Assembly (NCBI GenBank): GCA_022453515.1
Contig: JAJNNY010000125.1
Span: 1 to 36,586, forward strand
Direction of reading: 5' to 3'
Source: Astrocystis sublimbata
Taxonomy: Eukaryota > Ascomycota > Sordariomycetes > Xylariales > Xylariaceae
Length of the DNA stretch: 36,586 nucleotides
The position numbers were made by a program, and so were the translations under genes. This document shows, one piece after another, positions 1-12,090 of the stretch. Under the pieces are notes generated by a model that was given only the letters and a program-made list of their open reading frames with translations, did no database searches and was not told the DNA's origin. The stretch's first letter is position 1; each line of letters starts with the position of its first letter.

Positions 1-278
1 TAAAACCTTAAAAATAGAATATATTCCTACAAACGATATAATTATAAACAGTCTTACTAAATTATTGCCTAAAAAAAATAGACCTTATTTCTATAACAGC
101 TCAACCTTATTAATATACGGATAGTTAAAGAGATACAGTTACCCCGGAGTATACCTTAGACGGAATAGGATACGGTAGAGAACTCACTAGAAGGAGGAGA
201 ATCGGAGACTTGGATTACTTAGTGATCAGGAGATGTGTGTGGTAGGAAGCCTTATAACTGGTGCTTCCTAAGGGGGTG
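1..278 (+). mobile_element. Eroded 3' internal end of an LTR retroelement
   Basis: AT-rich, stop-filled sequence without a usable reading frame leads into a polypurine stretch (about 270-278, AAGGGGGTG) directly before an LTR that begins TGTCAG. A polypurine tract followed by TG is the expected junction between the interior and the 3' LTR of a plus-strand retroelement. The remainder of the element would lie left of the window. No coding domain could be recognised, so the superfamily is unknown. Confidence 0.5.
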
Positions 279-463
279 TGTCAGATATAAGGGGTATGAG
301 GTTATCCGTATTATTGGTTAAATAAGGGCTAGAGGTAGAACCCATGTCAGGAAGACTAGGTCCCCCATACTATTCTAGTACGGGCGCGTCTCGGAAACAA
401 TAACAACAACAACAATCAATCACCACTTTACCACCTGCTGCAAGGCATCGCTTACATTTGACA
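279..463 (+). repeat. 185-bp LTR, probably the 3' LTR of the left element
   Basis: The segment begins TGTCAGATATAAGG and ends ATTTGACA, so it has the TG...CA ends and short TGTCA/TGACA inverted termini of an LTR. A second copy of the same length lies at 35478-35662, roughly 90% identical by eye. Flanks GGGTG (274-278) and GATGG (464-468) do not match, as expected if only the 3' LTR of a longer element is in view. The inside contains a short AAC-rich run at about 398-416. Confidence 0.7.
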
Positions 464-1223
464 GATGGACGCCATACCTAGGTACCTACCTACTCCCGCC
501 CTCGGCTCTACCTAGCCCCTAAGTAGTAGGCTGTACTTACATGCATTTCTGGATGCCAACTGCACGCGAATCATCGTAGGTAGAATATAGAATGTGCCTG
601 AGAAAAACATCCAGACCAATGCAGGCTGCACATGTGACCTTGTATGTAGCACGAGGTTGATGCAGTGCATCGGTTACCTACATCACAGGTGATATTGGCA
701 AATTACATATGCAAGGTACATACTTGGTGGTAGTACACGCCTGATGCTTGTTGAGGTCGGTGTTAGTTGATACCTCGCGTGTAAGTGTTCGAGTTCTAAG
801 CAAAATCCAGAGGCATTCAAAATATACCACTCCACTGGTTTCCCCGTTAGAATTCGGCTTAGCGTCGTACGTATTTGCGAAATTCGTGGTTCCAGCTGAA
901 ATCATTGGAATGGCAGCTAAGCTCAAATCGTGTTATCTGTAATTAGGGAGACTGAAGAAGTACGTGCCTCGAACACCGAACCGGATAGGACTTCGGGGCA
1001 CGGTGGTAACAACAATGCGTATGAGTGAAGCTTTATACTAGCTAGGTAAATAAAGCCCGATGCATAACTAGCTTATTTATTATTATCTGCAAACCAAGAA
1101 CCCCTAACATTATTACGTCTCCACAGATGGTGAGAACTAGGATCGTTATACCACTATGGTTCAATCCACCCTACCTAGTGACTGACTAGCCGCCAGAGCT
1201 GACCATAGCTCATGTGCCTCTCG
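464..1223. other. Intergenic region downstream of the PKS
   Basis: This stretch of about 760 bp lies between the LTR and the PKS stop codon. It has small open frames on both strands (for example 748-942 plus and 678-926 minus) but no recognisable domain, RNA gene or repeat. It should hold the PKS 3' UTR and polyadenylation signal on the minus strand; no specific signal was pinned down. Confidence 0.5.
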
Positions 1224-4200
1224 TCAATTTTCATCTTTGCTGAACCGACTAGCTTTTGCAGCTTCTCTGGCAACCATTGACAAAGAACTGTTGCTCATAA
1301 GGAGAAAAATCTGAATATCAGCTCCAATCTCGCTGAAGAACCAGTTTTTCAGATCGATGGCTACCAAAGAGTCCATACCGTAGGTATGCACTGGACGCTC
1401 TGTATCCACGTTTTCTACCTTCAAGCCTAGTACTTGCGCGATCTTCGCTTGGAACCAGGTGGTGACGAGGGAACCCGCTTCTTCTGTGGAAGATGTGTTT
1501 CTGAGTGCTTCTTCATAACCAATAGACTCTTTCATATCCCGCGACAATCCAACACCGTCGCCCAATCGAAACATACGTCGAAACATCGGGCGATGCATGG
1601 CATGGTGTAGGTCGATGTTCTTAGCCAAGACAGCAGCTGGAGCTTCAAGCCCTACTAGAACTTGCACCTGGTCGAGGGGTAGTATAGGAAGATTCGGGTC
1701 GCAGTAATAGTCCATAAGTGCCAAAAACTCGGCCTGGTTGATATCCATGAGATGCCCAATTCGACGTAGACTTGCGAGAAGATTGGTGTTTTCTGCCACG
1801 AGACCCTCTGCTACCATCAAGCCTAAGTCAATAGAGACGGCTTTCTCACCACTAGCAACCCGGTAATATGCAAGGGAATCCTTGAAAGTATTTCCGGCTG
1901 AGTAATTGGCTTGTCCCCTATTTCCAACTATGCCGTTTAATGAAGAAAGAGTCACAAAGAAATCAAGGCCGTTTGGAAGGATGCTATGCAAATTCCATGA
2001 ACACGCAACTTTAGAATTCACGCCAGTGACCCAGTCATCGTATGACATGTTAGCGAATATGTTGTCCTGTCGTTTGGAATTAGCATCTAGGGAGGCATAG
2101 TTCAGTTGGGAGAAATCAACATACCCGCAGGACTACAGTGGCCTGAATACAGCCTCTGATGGGGGGCATGCGTTCCGTTGTTCGTTGAAGAACAGCTTTG
2201 AGAGTTGCTAAATTGCTCATGTCGACTGCAGGTGTCGCAATTCTCGCCCCTTTCGCTTCAAGCTCCTCAACAAGCGTTTTCGCCGCTGCGGAATTTCCCC
2301 CCTTTCGGGACAGTAGTATCAAGTGTTTTGCCCCACGATCGACGAGCCAACGAGCAACACTTCTTCCCAGCCCTCCGAGACCCCCTCCGATGATATAAGA
2401 GGCGTTCGAAGAGAATGAGTAGCGAGGTTTAGGGATTACGAAGGCCTTAGTCGCCCAAGCTGTCAGAGATACAAGTGGAATATTCAGAAGTGGCGGGCAG
2501 GAACTTACAGGTAGGGCTAGCCCGTGATCAAACTCGATTATTCGCTTCCCAATGATGTTTGCATCATCAAGATGGCGGAAAGCACTTTGAGACTCGGATG
2601 CTGAGAAAAAGTGCAATGGTTGTGGTGGTTCAAGCGACTGATCAACAAAAAGCTTCATTGCCTTTCGGAACACCCCTCGCGAAAGCAAGCGTGGGTTGTT
2701 AAGAAGGGTGTCTAGATTCATTTGGGATTTTGTAATATTCGGATGAGACGTTGACCTTGGAGTATGGACCACACCATTTAAATGCTGCGAGGTTCGTAGT
2801 GTTGTGTCAACGAGATGGCCTAACGGAGCAAGGCAAGCTGCAAAGTCATCTTCTGACGCCGATCCGCTCTGCGATATTGGCCCCACGATGATATCGACTC
2901 CAGCCCCTCCTGTCAGGTGACTAATGGTAGGTACCAGCTGAGCACTATCAAGATCGACGACTTCCAAAGGTACAACGTTCAAATGGGATGTAAGCCACAC
3001 TTTCTTGGAGGCTGAGCTGGTTGTGATTAATACCCGGGCGCCTGCTTGCATAGCCAGTTGAATCATCATCTGGCCAACACAGCTGTGAGCCTGGTGGATA
3101 AGAACTGTATTGCCTTCTTTCAAATGCGCGAACTCAAATAGTGCTTGGAAGGATACCATTGTTGGTGTCGGCAGAGAGGCAGCCTCGAGGAAGGTCATAG
3201 AGTCAGGGATTATTGCGGCTTGATAGGCATTGACCTTGACAACGGACTTAGCCGTGTATTCCCCAGAGATCACATTCACGCGGTCACCGGGGTTAAAACC
3301 CGAATAACGTCCAGCCTCAATGACCCGACCAGCGCAATCCGAGCCCAAAACTGTGTGGTCAGAGTGTCCTTTGACAACGAGACTGTCGCGGTAGTTGAGC
3401 CCGATTGCCTCGACACTGATAACGACCTCATCATCAGCTAGAGCAAAGTCTGGATTCTGTTGGTCTTCAAACCAAGCCAAGGACTCAACGTGACCAGGCT
3501 CCTGAATTCTAAGACCAAAAGTCTTGCGACGAGAAGGAATGACATGGTCGAAGTGGTGAGGTAGTAAGCTCGAGTGTATCATGTGGTTCATGGCAGTTGA
3601 TTCTGTGACTCGGGATATTTGGATTCCGCCGTTGACCTCGACTAGGGTATCTTCGGAGTTTTCTGCTGGAGTTTCTAACATCCTCTTTACTGTACGACAG
3701 ATGACATCAATACCGGACGAAGGGTTAAGATCTGATGGGTCCAACAATAGGTTTAGAAACATCCGTTCCGGGTCTTCTGACATCAAAGTGCGACCAAGCC
3801 CCTGAGCAAGATGGTGAAACGGCTCAGGAGATGTGGAGCTCGTCCCTCCTCGCGCAACCCATAATGTCGACTTCGTACAGAGCAGTATAGTCTTCATAGC
3901 GTCGTATTCGAGCTCAGAGATCCCATGTAGGAAGATCTGATCAATCTCTTTCAGGACGATAACCAATGTATTGTCCTCGACGCCAGTTTTGACAAGCTCA
4001 TGAAAACTGGAAGACTTGACAGGAGTATGGAGATTACGGGCCAACTCAGCTTGAAGATTACTCACACTGAATGTTGCCGAATCGGGACCAGGAATGAGAT
4101 AAATTGTTTTGGCGGTGTTGTCGGGTTCCACCACATCAACAACAGGTGAGGCGGTAGATACCATAATACTGCTGAGATCTGGCTGGCCCGGTATGTTCAT

Positions 4201-7200
4201 GTCAACGCCTGAGAATCCAGTTCGTCTCAGAAGCAAATCCCATTGTTGGCCTGTCAAACAAGGACTCAGAGTTGAGCGCGTGTCATATTGGAGGGGACTC
4301 CACCATCCTTTCAGGAGGCCAAATATGAAGCCGAAATGAAGATTATCTGGGTTGGTAGCTTCAAACAGCAGGAGTTTACCGTTTGGTCGAAGCAATTTTC
4401 GAACATTCCGCAAAGACTCATCTAATCTTTTCGTGGCATGAAGAACGTGAGATGCTATGACAAGGTCATAGAACTCCATTCGAAAGTTCTGCGGTATCGG
4501 GTCTTTGGAAATATCCAGGACCTGAAAGCGCAGATTGCCGTAGCTGTGAAACTTTTCGCGTGCGTTGGGGAAGAAGCTGGGTGATATGTCTGTATAATCA
4601 TAAGTCTCCCACCTAGTCACACCGTCATGTAAGGTCTGTAGCAGTTGTTTGGTCTGACCCCCTGTGCCCGCACCGATTTCTAAGATTTTCATCGATGGGT
4701 TCTTGAATGCTAGAAGATCCACGAATTGTGAGCCCGGGTATGCGTAATGATCGTTAGAAAGCATCGCCTCGTAATAAGATTCTAACAGTCCATCTTCGAA
4801 CAGAAATCGTAGAGGATCAACGGCTCCGCTCAGAATTGAATTTAGTTGTTTCCCAATGTGGACCGATAGATAACCTTCCATACCAGATGCGGCCACAACA
4901 TCATTCAGCTCCTTCATTGCCTCAGTGTCGCTCAAATACCGCCGGACTTCTTCCTTCGAGATGGAACAGAGCCCGTTGTTCAGCTTGTTAGCCTGGTATT
5001 TGAGCCAGGTAGTGTATGAGATCAGATGAGATTCAAGGTTCTGCAGCACTTCTTGGTGATCATCTAGATACCGAATTGCATTGAGGATGAAACACATAAT
5101 AGCAATATCCTGATTTGTACCTCTCTGGATCGCGTCACCTGGCGGGCCTGGCTGAGGAGGTCTATTGTGAATGCAATGCTCCTGCATCAGCTGATGTGAC
5201 ATCGTATCGATATCATGCCTCCACTGAAGCTGATAGCATAATCTCCGCGACGTCGAAGGCACTGAAGCACTGGTGGAGGGCGTGGTGCTGATAAATGCTG
5301 TTCTAAGGCCTTCCATAGTTATCAATGGAGCATTGTCCGATTCAGGAACGGTTGCAATAACATCAGCATGACTGCCTCGATGGCTAAGAAGCTGACAGGA
5401 TCCAACTAGCTCCATCTCGCCGGGCCACCGATTGTAACTTTGGAAGGCGATATAGATCCTCTTGACAGCGATTGGGACCATCGTTGGTAGATCTCCCTTC
5501 ATCTGTACTCGCAGACAAGGAAGTAGCGGCTGGGCCAATGAATCCAGAAGGATTGGATGAATCAGGTACGACTGAGAAGCACCCTGCGATTGATTGACCT
5601 CAGAACCACTGGCTTTCCATGATTTCGTAGATATTCCTGCCACAAATTCGCCGTGTTTTCCAAGACGCATATGGTGAATGGCCCTGAACGACGGCCCATA
5701 TTGAATGTCGTTTCCAACCGAATCGTTGTAGGCGTCTAGATTTTCTCCAAGATTGGAGCTCTTGATATTTTCAGACCACTCTCCCATGTTATAACTTCTG
5801 CCCCATGCGCGACTCATTGCAATTTGCCTCTTATCCTCGGCTTTTTTGACCGAGCGGATTAGGCCGCTGCTGCACTCTGTGTATGCAGCGTTGTCCAAAA
5901 AGAAGAGTCTGAATTGAGACCATTCCGCGCTTTTCGAAGATTGTATTTGGAAGGGCTTTGAGATGGTAAGCTGAGTCTCAATGGTCTCGACACTTTGTGG
6001 AATGCTTATGGCATGTGAAAAAAGTGACATCGCGTAGCACACATCCGAGATGGCCTGCCTCCTCGTTTCTGTCGAACGAAAGCTGGGAAAACCCCTCCAC
6101 AGCTATCGAGACCATCGCAGCGGCAGGTAGCACGATATTGGTGCCAATCGTGTGATCTTTCAACCAAGGTACCTCGGTCGTTCGAATGATATTGCGCCAC
6201 TGTCCCATATATGGATTCCAGTCTGGATTTCGAGAGCCCAAGAGATCGTGACGTGGAGCACCTCGAAATCTTAAGTTCTGGCTCAGCGAGCTCTCAACCC
6301 AATAAGACTGACTGTGGCTAAAAGGGTACTGGGGCAGACTTGGCGGCATAGGTAGTGGCGTTTCCAGGTTATTGATTTTCAAGAGGTCCAGAGAATGTCC
6401 AGAACAGTGAAATTCTCCTAATGCCTCGAGTATTGATACTGTCGAGTCTTTTCCTCGAACCAAAGCGGCAACGTATTCGAACTTTTTCTGGCTTTTCAGT
6501 GATTTTTGGATCTCGCGTATCGGGCTGCGAAGAGTAGCATGTGGGCCAATCTCCATGACGTGCGTGATATTGGAATAGTCCGGACCTTGTGCCTTTCCGA
6601 GGTTCCTAGTTGGTCGATGGTTTCTCATTGCTGAGAGTTTGCAAAATGCTGCATGAAATTCGACAGGAGAGATTAGATTGCGTACCCAGTAGGCGGCTGT
6701 TATCAACTCGGGAGCAGCGACGGTATTGCCCGTCACCGACGAAATCATCTGGACTTCTCCTGGTAGCTGTCCTGGTGTAAGTGACTCCAGGTTCTCAACA
6801 TATTCTTGAGCTATACCGTCCATATACGTCGTATGGTATGGTACTTGCACATGAAGCCTTCGGTTGAAGATACCGTCAGCCGCGAGCATCTTCTGGAGTG
6901 TCAGAATAGATGCTGTCCGGCCACTCAGTGTAACGTTCTCTGGACTATTGATGCAACCCACCTCAATGCCGACGTTGTTGTCCGAATCTTTCGAAGACCG
7001 AAGCAGACTGAGGTATTCAAGTGTACTGGACTTAGACATGCCAACCGCCATCATAGAGAATGAACCAGCATCGGCGTCCTTGATCTTCGCCGATAAATAT
7101 CCCCGAAAATATGCAACTTTGATTGCAGACAATTTGGAAATAGATCCTGACGCATATGCCGCGGCGATCTCTCCTGAGGAATGACCCAGCACGAGACTGG

Positions 7201-9455
7201 GGATGACATTGAGGCTTCTCAACAGATCGACAAGAGCAACTTGTAAGCAGGTAGTCAAGGGCTGACTGTACTGCGGCTGATCAATTTCCAGCTCCCTTTC
7301 TTTTGAGAAAAGATCCATAATCGACCATTCACACCCTAGTGCTCTCAATTGAGTCTCACTTTCCTCGAGGCTGTCGCGGAAAACAGCGAAATCGAGCAAC
7401 TGAGATCCCATACCAAAGTATTGCGCTCCTTGCCCAGTGAAAACGAACGCAACTTCAGGAGCACTGCTCAATGCTCTGACAGGCGGCGAAAAAGAAATCT
7501 GGCTAGAGGACATGGGATTTCGTGGGTCTCCAATCGCAAAGCTTCTCCACGCGAATTGGCTTCTTCTAGCTGCCAATGTATATGAAAGTTGGTCCCAGAG
7601 AACATTTTCTGTCTTGCTTAAGTAGTCGCGGTATGAATCTGTAAGTCGTTTCAATGCTTCTTCGTCGTGCGCCGACCATACTAGTAGCTGCGCACGTGGT
7701 CCAGTGGATGGTTTGCTGAGCTTTCCAGGCGTTTCTCGCACAGCTGACTTTGCAGATTGGCCTCCGCAGCTGTCACATTGCAGAATTTGGCTTTCAAATT
7801 CAGTCCTAGTTGTTTTTGACTCCTCGGGTATTCCGCCGTTCAGAAATGACTTGGTCTCGTGATGTCCTAGCTCAGGAAACATATGCGTCAGATGGAACGC
7901 GCTCCGGTCATAACTCTCTAGATAATGGTGCGCATCATCAAGAATCACAATAGCATTGGTTCCGCCGAAGCCAAAAGAGTTCACCTAAGATATGTTATCA
8001 GCAAGTGTTCCACATCCTAGCAGGATGACATATCCATACACAGGCTCTCCGAAGGCCAGCTACCGGCCAACGTAATGATTTCTTGGGAAACTACCGGTTG
8101 TCAGTATTACCAGTTAACTCGTGTGATTAATGCCGAATCTAGACAGCTTACTTTTAGATGCAAAGTCTCGGCGTTGACCTGCGCGTTCAAGACCTCAAAG
8201 TTGGCAATAGGGGGAATGATACCCCTCTCGAGGACGAGGACCGTCTTGATGACTCCTGCTAGACCACTGCACCCCTCCAGGTGGCCGATGTTGCTTTTTA
8301 CTGCACCGATGTACAGTGGATCTTGGGGGGTTCTGGACTGACGAAACGCAAGCCCCACTGCGTTTCCTTCGATCGGGTCGCCTATAGGAGTTCCAGTGGC
8401 ATGGGCCTCAAAATACCGTGTAGGCCCCATTGAAATGCCTGCTTGCTGGTATGTTGATTTTATAAGATCAATCTGTGCTTTCCCGCTTGGTTGTGTGATT
8501 CCGGGTGTATTGCCGTCTTGGTTGGATCCAGTATTACGTATCACAGCTCTGATGGTGTTTCCATCGCGTAGTGCGTTTTCCAGTCTTTTGATGACGAGTA
8601 CTGCAATGCCCTCACCACGCGCGTAACCGTTTGCACGTTCATCAAAGCTCCAGCATTGGCTATCTGGCGATAAGAAATTGAAATTTGCCATCATTTTCAT
8701 GAAGTTGGGATGAAATACCAAATTGGCTCCCCCTACAAGAGCCTGTTCCCGGATTAGCTTTACTCGAATGATTTTTTACATATCGACTGACCATAGACGA
8801 AGTACCCATATTAAGATCTCGGCAAGCAAGATGAAGGGCGAGTAAGCTACTAGAACACGCCGAATCCAAGTTCACCGATGTCCCTTTAAGATCGAAGAAC
8901 CAGCTGATCCTATTTGCGAGCATAGAAGGCGCAATACCCATTGCTGCATGTCTTTGCTCTGCTTCGTAGTCCTGCTGTAGAATGCTAAGGTAGTCATTCG
9001 TGAAACATCCAGTATAGACGGATGTATCCGACCCAGCACATTTCGCCATCGGAATCCCAGCTGTGCCGTGTTAGCAAAAGTACAGTCTGTGATTTGATTC
9101 CAAACGTACCGTTTTCGAGAGCGTGATAGGTGATCTCGAGTAGCTTCCTATGCTGGGGGTCCATGCAAGATGCCTCATTACGGGTGATAGAGAAGAAAGG
9201 TGCATCAAAAGCTCCAAGGTCTTCCTTGATAAAATGACCCCCCCTGGCAGATATGGAACCTGCTCTGCTTTTGTCTGGATGATAGAAGGAATCAATCGTC
9301 AATCGATCAGAAGGAAACTCAGTACTGATAGATCTGCCCTCCTGGATTATGTCCCAAAAGCCGTCAAGTGTCGTTGCATCTTGAGGAAACTTGATGGCAA
9401 GACCGATGATTGCAAGGGGATAAGACTGTTGATCCTGGACTCCATGGCGTTTCAT
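1224..9455 (-). CDS. Highly reducing polyketide synthase, KS-AT-DH-MT-ER-KR-ACP, one frameshift
   Basis: An iterative type I PKS that would build a reduced, possibly methyl-branched polyketide. Inferred exons: 9110-9455, 8792-9060, 8152-8742, 8040-8090, 2125-7984 and 1224-2066. Introns of 49, 49, 61, 55 and 58 nt all have GT-AG ends and restore conserved text. Conceptual length is about 2652 aa after ignoring one extra base at 6018-6023. KS: Cys near residue 184 (LDSACSSSL), His in EAHATGTPIGDPIE and SNIGHLEG. AT: GHSSGE, Ser near 688. DH: His near 1030 (WLKDHTIG), Asp in HPILLDS. C-methyltransferase: SAM motif LEIGAGTGGQT. ER: nucleotide motif is SCVGQ rather than the usual GGVGQ. KR: GGGLGGLGR, with Ser in LSSLNG and Tyr in QANYSAGN. 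ACP: Ser in YGMDSLVAIDL. No C-terminal releasing domain follows, so release probably needs a separate enzyme. As written, translation would stop near residue 1087 inside the DH. The product cannot be deduced. Confidence 0.93.
6018..6023 (-). other. Homopolymer frameshift in the PKS DH domain
   Basis: The coding strand has six T's in the codons after LRDVT. Reading them as written leaves the PKS frame and ends at a stop near 5978. With five T's the sequence reads LRDVTFSHAISIPQS, which matches the usual DH text and joins the two long open frames (5978-7984 and 2116-6042). No GT-AG intron of reasonable size fits the overlap. It is either a real inactivating one-base insertion or a homopolymer sequencing error. 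Confidence 0.8.
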
Positions 9456-9634
9456 CTTATGAGTAGTACAGATGTGGCAAAATCAAGTCGAAACAGTATT
9501 AAGCTAAAGCGGCGTTTAATGGAGGCTCAGGTTGTTCAGTAAAAATATGATTATCAAGACAATCAGTTGGGCGGTGACATTTTCTGGTATGAGTTCAATG
9601 TTTCCTCAATATCTCGAATCTATTGATATATATA
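9456..9634 (-). promoter_or_regulatory. Remaining PKS upstream region, cut off by a transposon
   Basis: Only about 179 bp separate the PKS start codon (9453-9455 on the minus strand, with A at -3) from the terminal repeat of the pogo element. It is moderately AT-rich, as expected for a fungal promoter and 5' leader, but no TATA box or transcription-factor site can be assigned with confidence. Distal promoter sequences would now lie beyond the transposon. Confidence 0.4.
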
Positions 9635-9681
9635 ACGTACATGATAAGCGAGTGACCCACACAACCGAATGACCCATCTAT
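9635..9681 (+). repeat. Left terminal inverted repeat of the pogo element
   Basis: It starts ACGTACATGATAAGCG and ends CCATCTAT. It pairs with 11449-11495 when the latter is reverse-complemented (coordinates sum to 21130), with one C/T difference at 9640. TA precedes it at 9633-9634. Confidence 0.88.
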
Positions 9682-9732
9682 GCGTCTTCCTGTAACAATT
9701 TACTTTAAACAACAATATCTTTATTATTAAAA

Positions 9733-11403
9733 ATGGGAAAAATAAGCAACGAAACTCAATTAATCTTAGCCCTCCAGGCTATAGATCAGGATTCTATTTT
9801 AAGTATCCGAGCTGTAGTAAAAATCTATTCAGTAGATCGAAAAACGCTAGGTTGTCGGAAGCAAAGCCAACCTTTACAACGCGATATCACGCCTAATTCG
9901 CGTAAACTTACAAATCTAAAGGAATCCATAATAGTCCAGTATATATTAGACCTAGATACACGTTTATTTCTTCCCAGATTGGGTAGTATAGAAGATATGG
10001 CTAATCGACTACTCCGCGACCGCGACGCGCCGCCTATCGGCAAGCGATGGGCTTCCAACTTCGTAAAGCGACAACCAGAGCTCCGGACGTGTTTTAATCG
10101 TAAATACGATTACTAAAGAGCCTAATACGAAAATCCGGACGCGTTAAACGCGTGGTTTTAATTTATACGTAATATAATCGCTAAATATAGTATTAATAAG
10201 GCAAATATTTACAACTTTAACGAGACCGGCTTTATAATAGGCATTATTTTAATAGCGATAGTAGTTACGAGTGCCGAAAGGCGTGGAAGGCCTAAAATAG
10301 TTTAACAAAAGAATCAGGAATGGGTTACAATAATCCAAGGCGTTAATTCTTAAGGGTGGGCAGTCCCGCCGTTTATTATTATTACTAGTAAATATTACCT
10401 ATCTTTTTAGTATAAAAACAGCTAATTATTAAAAGATTAGTATATTATTATTAATAATAAGGGTTAGATAATAAATAAATAAGGCTATAAATAGATTTAG
10501 TATTTTAATAAATATAGTAAAAGCTGTTTAGTTAGGGTCTATTGTTTTTTTATTTTTAATAGCTATAAAAACTATTATTTAACCGAATTTAAGCTTTATT
10601 ATAAAAATAATAAGATTATTACTTTATATATACCTCCCTATTTATCTTACCTTTTTTAGCCTTTTAATATTGGTTGTTTTAGCTTATTAAAACAAGCGTA
10701 CGGCTAGCAAATCGAAGATATAATACGTAAGCATATTATTTATATTACTAAGGTCGACTTTTTTCCTACCTTTTATACTGCTTTTTCGAAAGCTTTTATA
10801 TTTAAAAATATTTAAAGCGGTTTTTAAAATACTAGTTTTATGCCTTTTAGTCCAGATTCTATACTTTCGAAGTTAGATATAAAACTACGGACCCTAATAC
10901 CCCCTGAATCAATCCCTAAATTACTTATACTATAGGTTTCTAAAACATTTAATAACCTAATTAAAGCTATATTACAGACCTAATATATTAAAAATCGAAT
11001 CGCTTATTATTAAAATAGTTCGCTTATATTAATTTATTAATCAATCGACTAGCTTGCGAAAAGGGCGAAGGGATTAATGCACTATATCGCATTACTTCAA
11101 GCAGAGGTCCAGGACCTTCGCAAGGCTAATCAAACCCTAAGCAAGCGCCGTAGGGCTAAAAAGATACATATCCGCTAAAGGGGGTCACTTATTTCACAAA
11201 AAGGACAAGAACTTGTGTCCCAAAAAAAGGTTCACAAGCAGGGAAAAGAAAAAGAAGATAAAAGCTATATTATTATCGGAGGGGCTTCGGCGAAGCAACG
11301 GCGCTATAGACGATGCGGTAATACCGGTCATAATACACGCATATATGAAATCGATATAGATACATCTAGAGAAAATAATCTTAACAAAGGAGAGTTTGTA
11401 TAA
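9733..11403 (+). pseudogene. Pogo/Fot1-type transposase, inactivated by many stops
   Basis: One phase runs 557 codons from ATG 9733 to TAA 11401-11403. The first 127 codons are open and resemble the psq-type and CENP-B-type helix-turn-helix DNA-binding regions (KRWASNFVKRQPEL). After the first stop the same phase still encodes the DDE_1 catalytic core (IYNFNETGF, GRPKIV, PPFIII) and a C-terminal basic region with a worn zinc knuckle (RRCGNTGHNTR) near 11310-11345. The first catalytic acid of the family (NFDETGF) is now Asn, and the DGHxSH motif is eroded to NSYKNY, again Asp to Asn. Stops look like CAA/CAG/TGG changed to TAA/TAG, with no frame-shifting indels noticed. That pattern fits RIP. 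The element cannot move itself. Confidence 0.9.
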
Positions 11404-11448
11404 AGCGTTGTGGTTGAATTATTATAGTAGTAATGGTATTAGTTAGGT

Positions 11449-11495
11449 ATAGATGGGTCATTCGGTTGTGTGGGTCACTCGCTTATCATATACGT
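11449..11495 (-). repeat. Right terminal inverted repeat of the pogo element (copy 1)
   Basis: Reverse complement of the left repeat at 9635-9681. It is followed by TA (11496-11497) in a longer TA run. Further copies of this same right end occur at 24972-25018 and 26791-26837 because it lies inside the triplicated block. Confidence 0.88.
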
Positions 11496-12090
11496 TATAT
11501 ATATATATAAATTATCAGGTCCTCTCAGTTACAATGCATAGTTTTCCCAGCACGAAGTAGGACTTACTGGCTAGGACGCACACTTCAACCCACTGAAAGA
11601 TCACTGGGATCTACGCTGTGAATATGTTTATTAGTTGAGACATAGAATAACACATGCCCAATATGTGTCCCTGCAGGTCACTACGAGCACGTATAGTTTG
11701 CCCTAATGTCGCTGTGCTGTATTCGTTACATGCCCTCGAAAAGTACCTGACCGTATACTGTACTTCTCACTTACGTGTCACCATCAACCTTAGACCCCAC
11801 CATAAATTGGGCGTCATGCGTGTCTCTAGTAGAAACAGCCTGGTCCAGGGGCGATACTCTGTTGGTGTATATATGTATGAAGCTAGCTCATTGGGGGAAT
11901 GGGGGCAGCATAATTACTGTATGCCAGATTCTTCATGAGCTAGGCAGCTGGATGGCTGCTGACATGGTATGTGAAGAGTCACATAGCACCATACAGTAGT
12001 AATACTCCAATGACGCAGAGCATCGAAGTATTCGACAACCGTTCTGAAGTACATGACTTAAAATAACTTGTGCTGGGTACCTAGGTAATT
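11496..12090. other. Non-coding gap between the pogo element and the FSH hydrolase
   Basis: A TA run (11496-11510) is followed by about 580 bp of ordinary-composition sequence. Short open frames at 11654-11938 and 11775-11999 (plus) have no recognisable domain. The segment is downstream of the minus-strand hydrolase and probably contains its 3' UTR. It is repeated at 24377-24971 and 26838-27432. Confidence 0.5.

Larger units (their letters stand above)
9635..11495 (+). mobile_element. Pogo/Fot1-type DNA transposon, full length but RIP-inactivated
   Basis: This 1861-bp element is bounded by 47-bp terminal inverted repeats (9635-9681 and 11449-11495, one mismatch seen) and flanked by TA on both sides, the target duplicated by Tc1/mariner-pogo elements. 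The interior holds one transposase reading frame in a single phase, broken by many stops. Length, TA target and transposase type all fit the fungal Fot1/pogo group. The left half is unique in the window. The right half, from 10559, is the start of the 7.7-kb block that appears three times. Confidence 0.9.

Noticed and set aside
398..416. AAC-rich run as a possible microsatellite or CRISPR-like repeat
   Set aside because: It is a short low-complexity stretch inside an LTR, with no spacer structure.
2116..2124. Stop shortly after VVLR in the PKS KR as a second disruption
   Set aside because: A 58-nt GT-AG intron (2067-2124) removes it and restores DNIFANMSYDDW, as expected for the KR.
8994..9109. 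Open frame continuing past YHALENG in the PKS
   Set aside because: The tail of this frame is intron 1 (9061-9109); splicing restores the conserved ENAGIPMAKCAG text.
10558..10577. The TAATAG/CTATTA interrupted repeat as the switch point of junction 2
   Set aside because: A switch through those arms would leave one 9-nt spacer. The junction contains the spacer in both orientations, so the inner ATAGCTAT is the centre.
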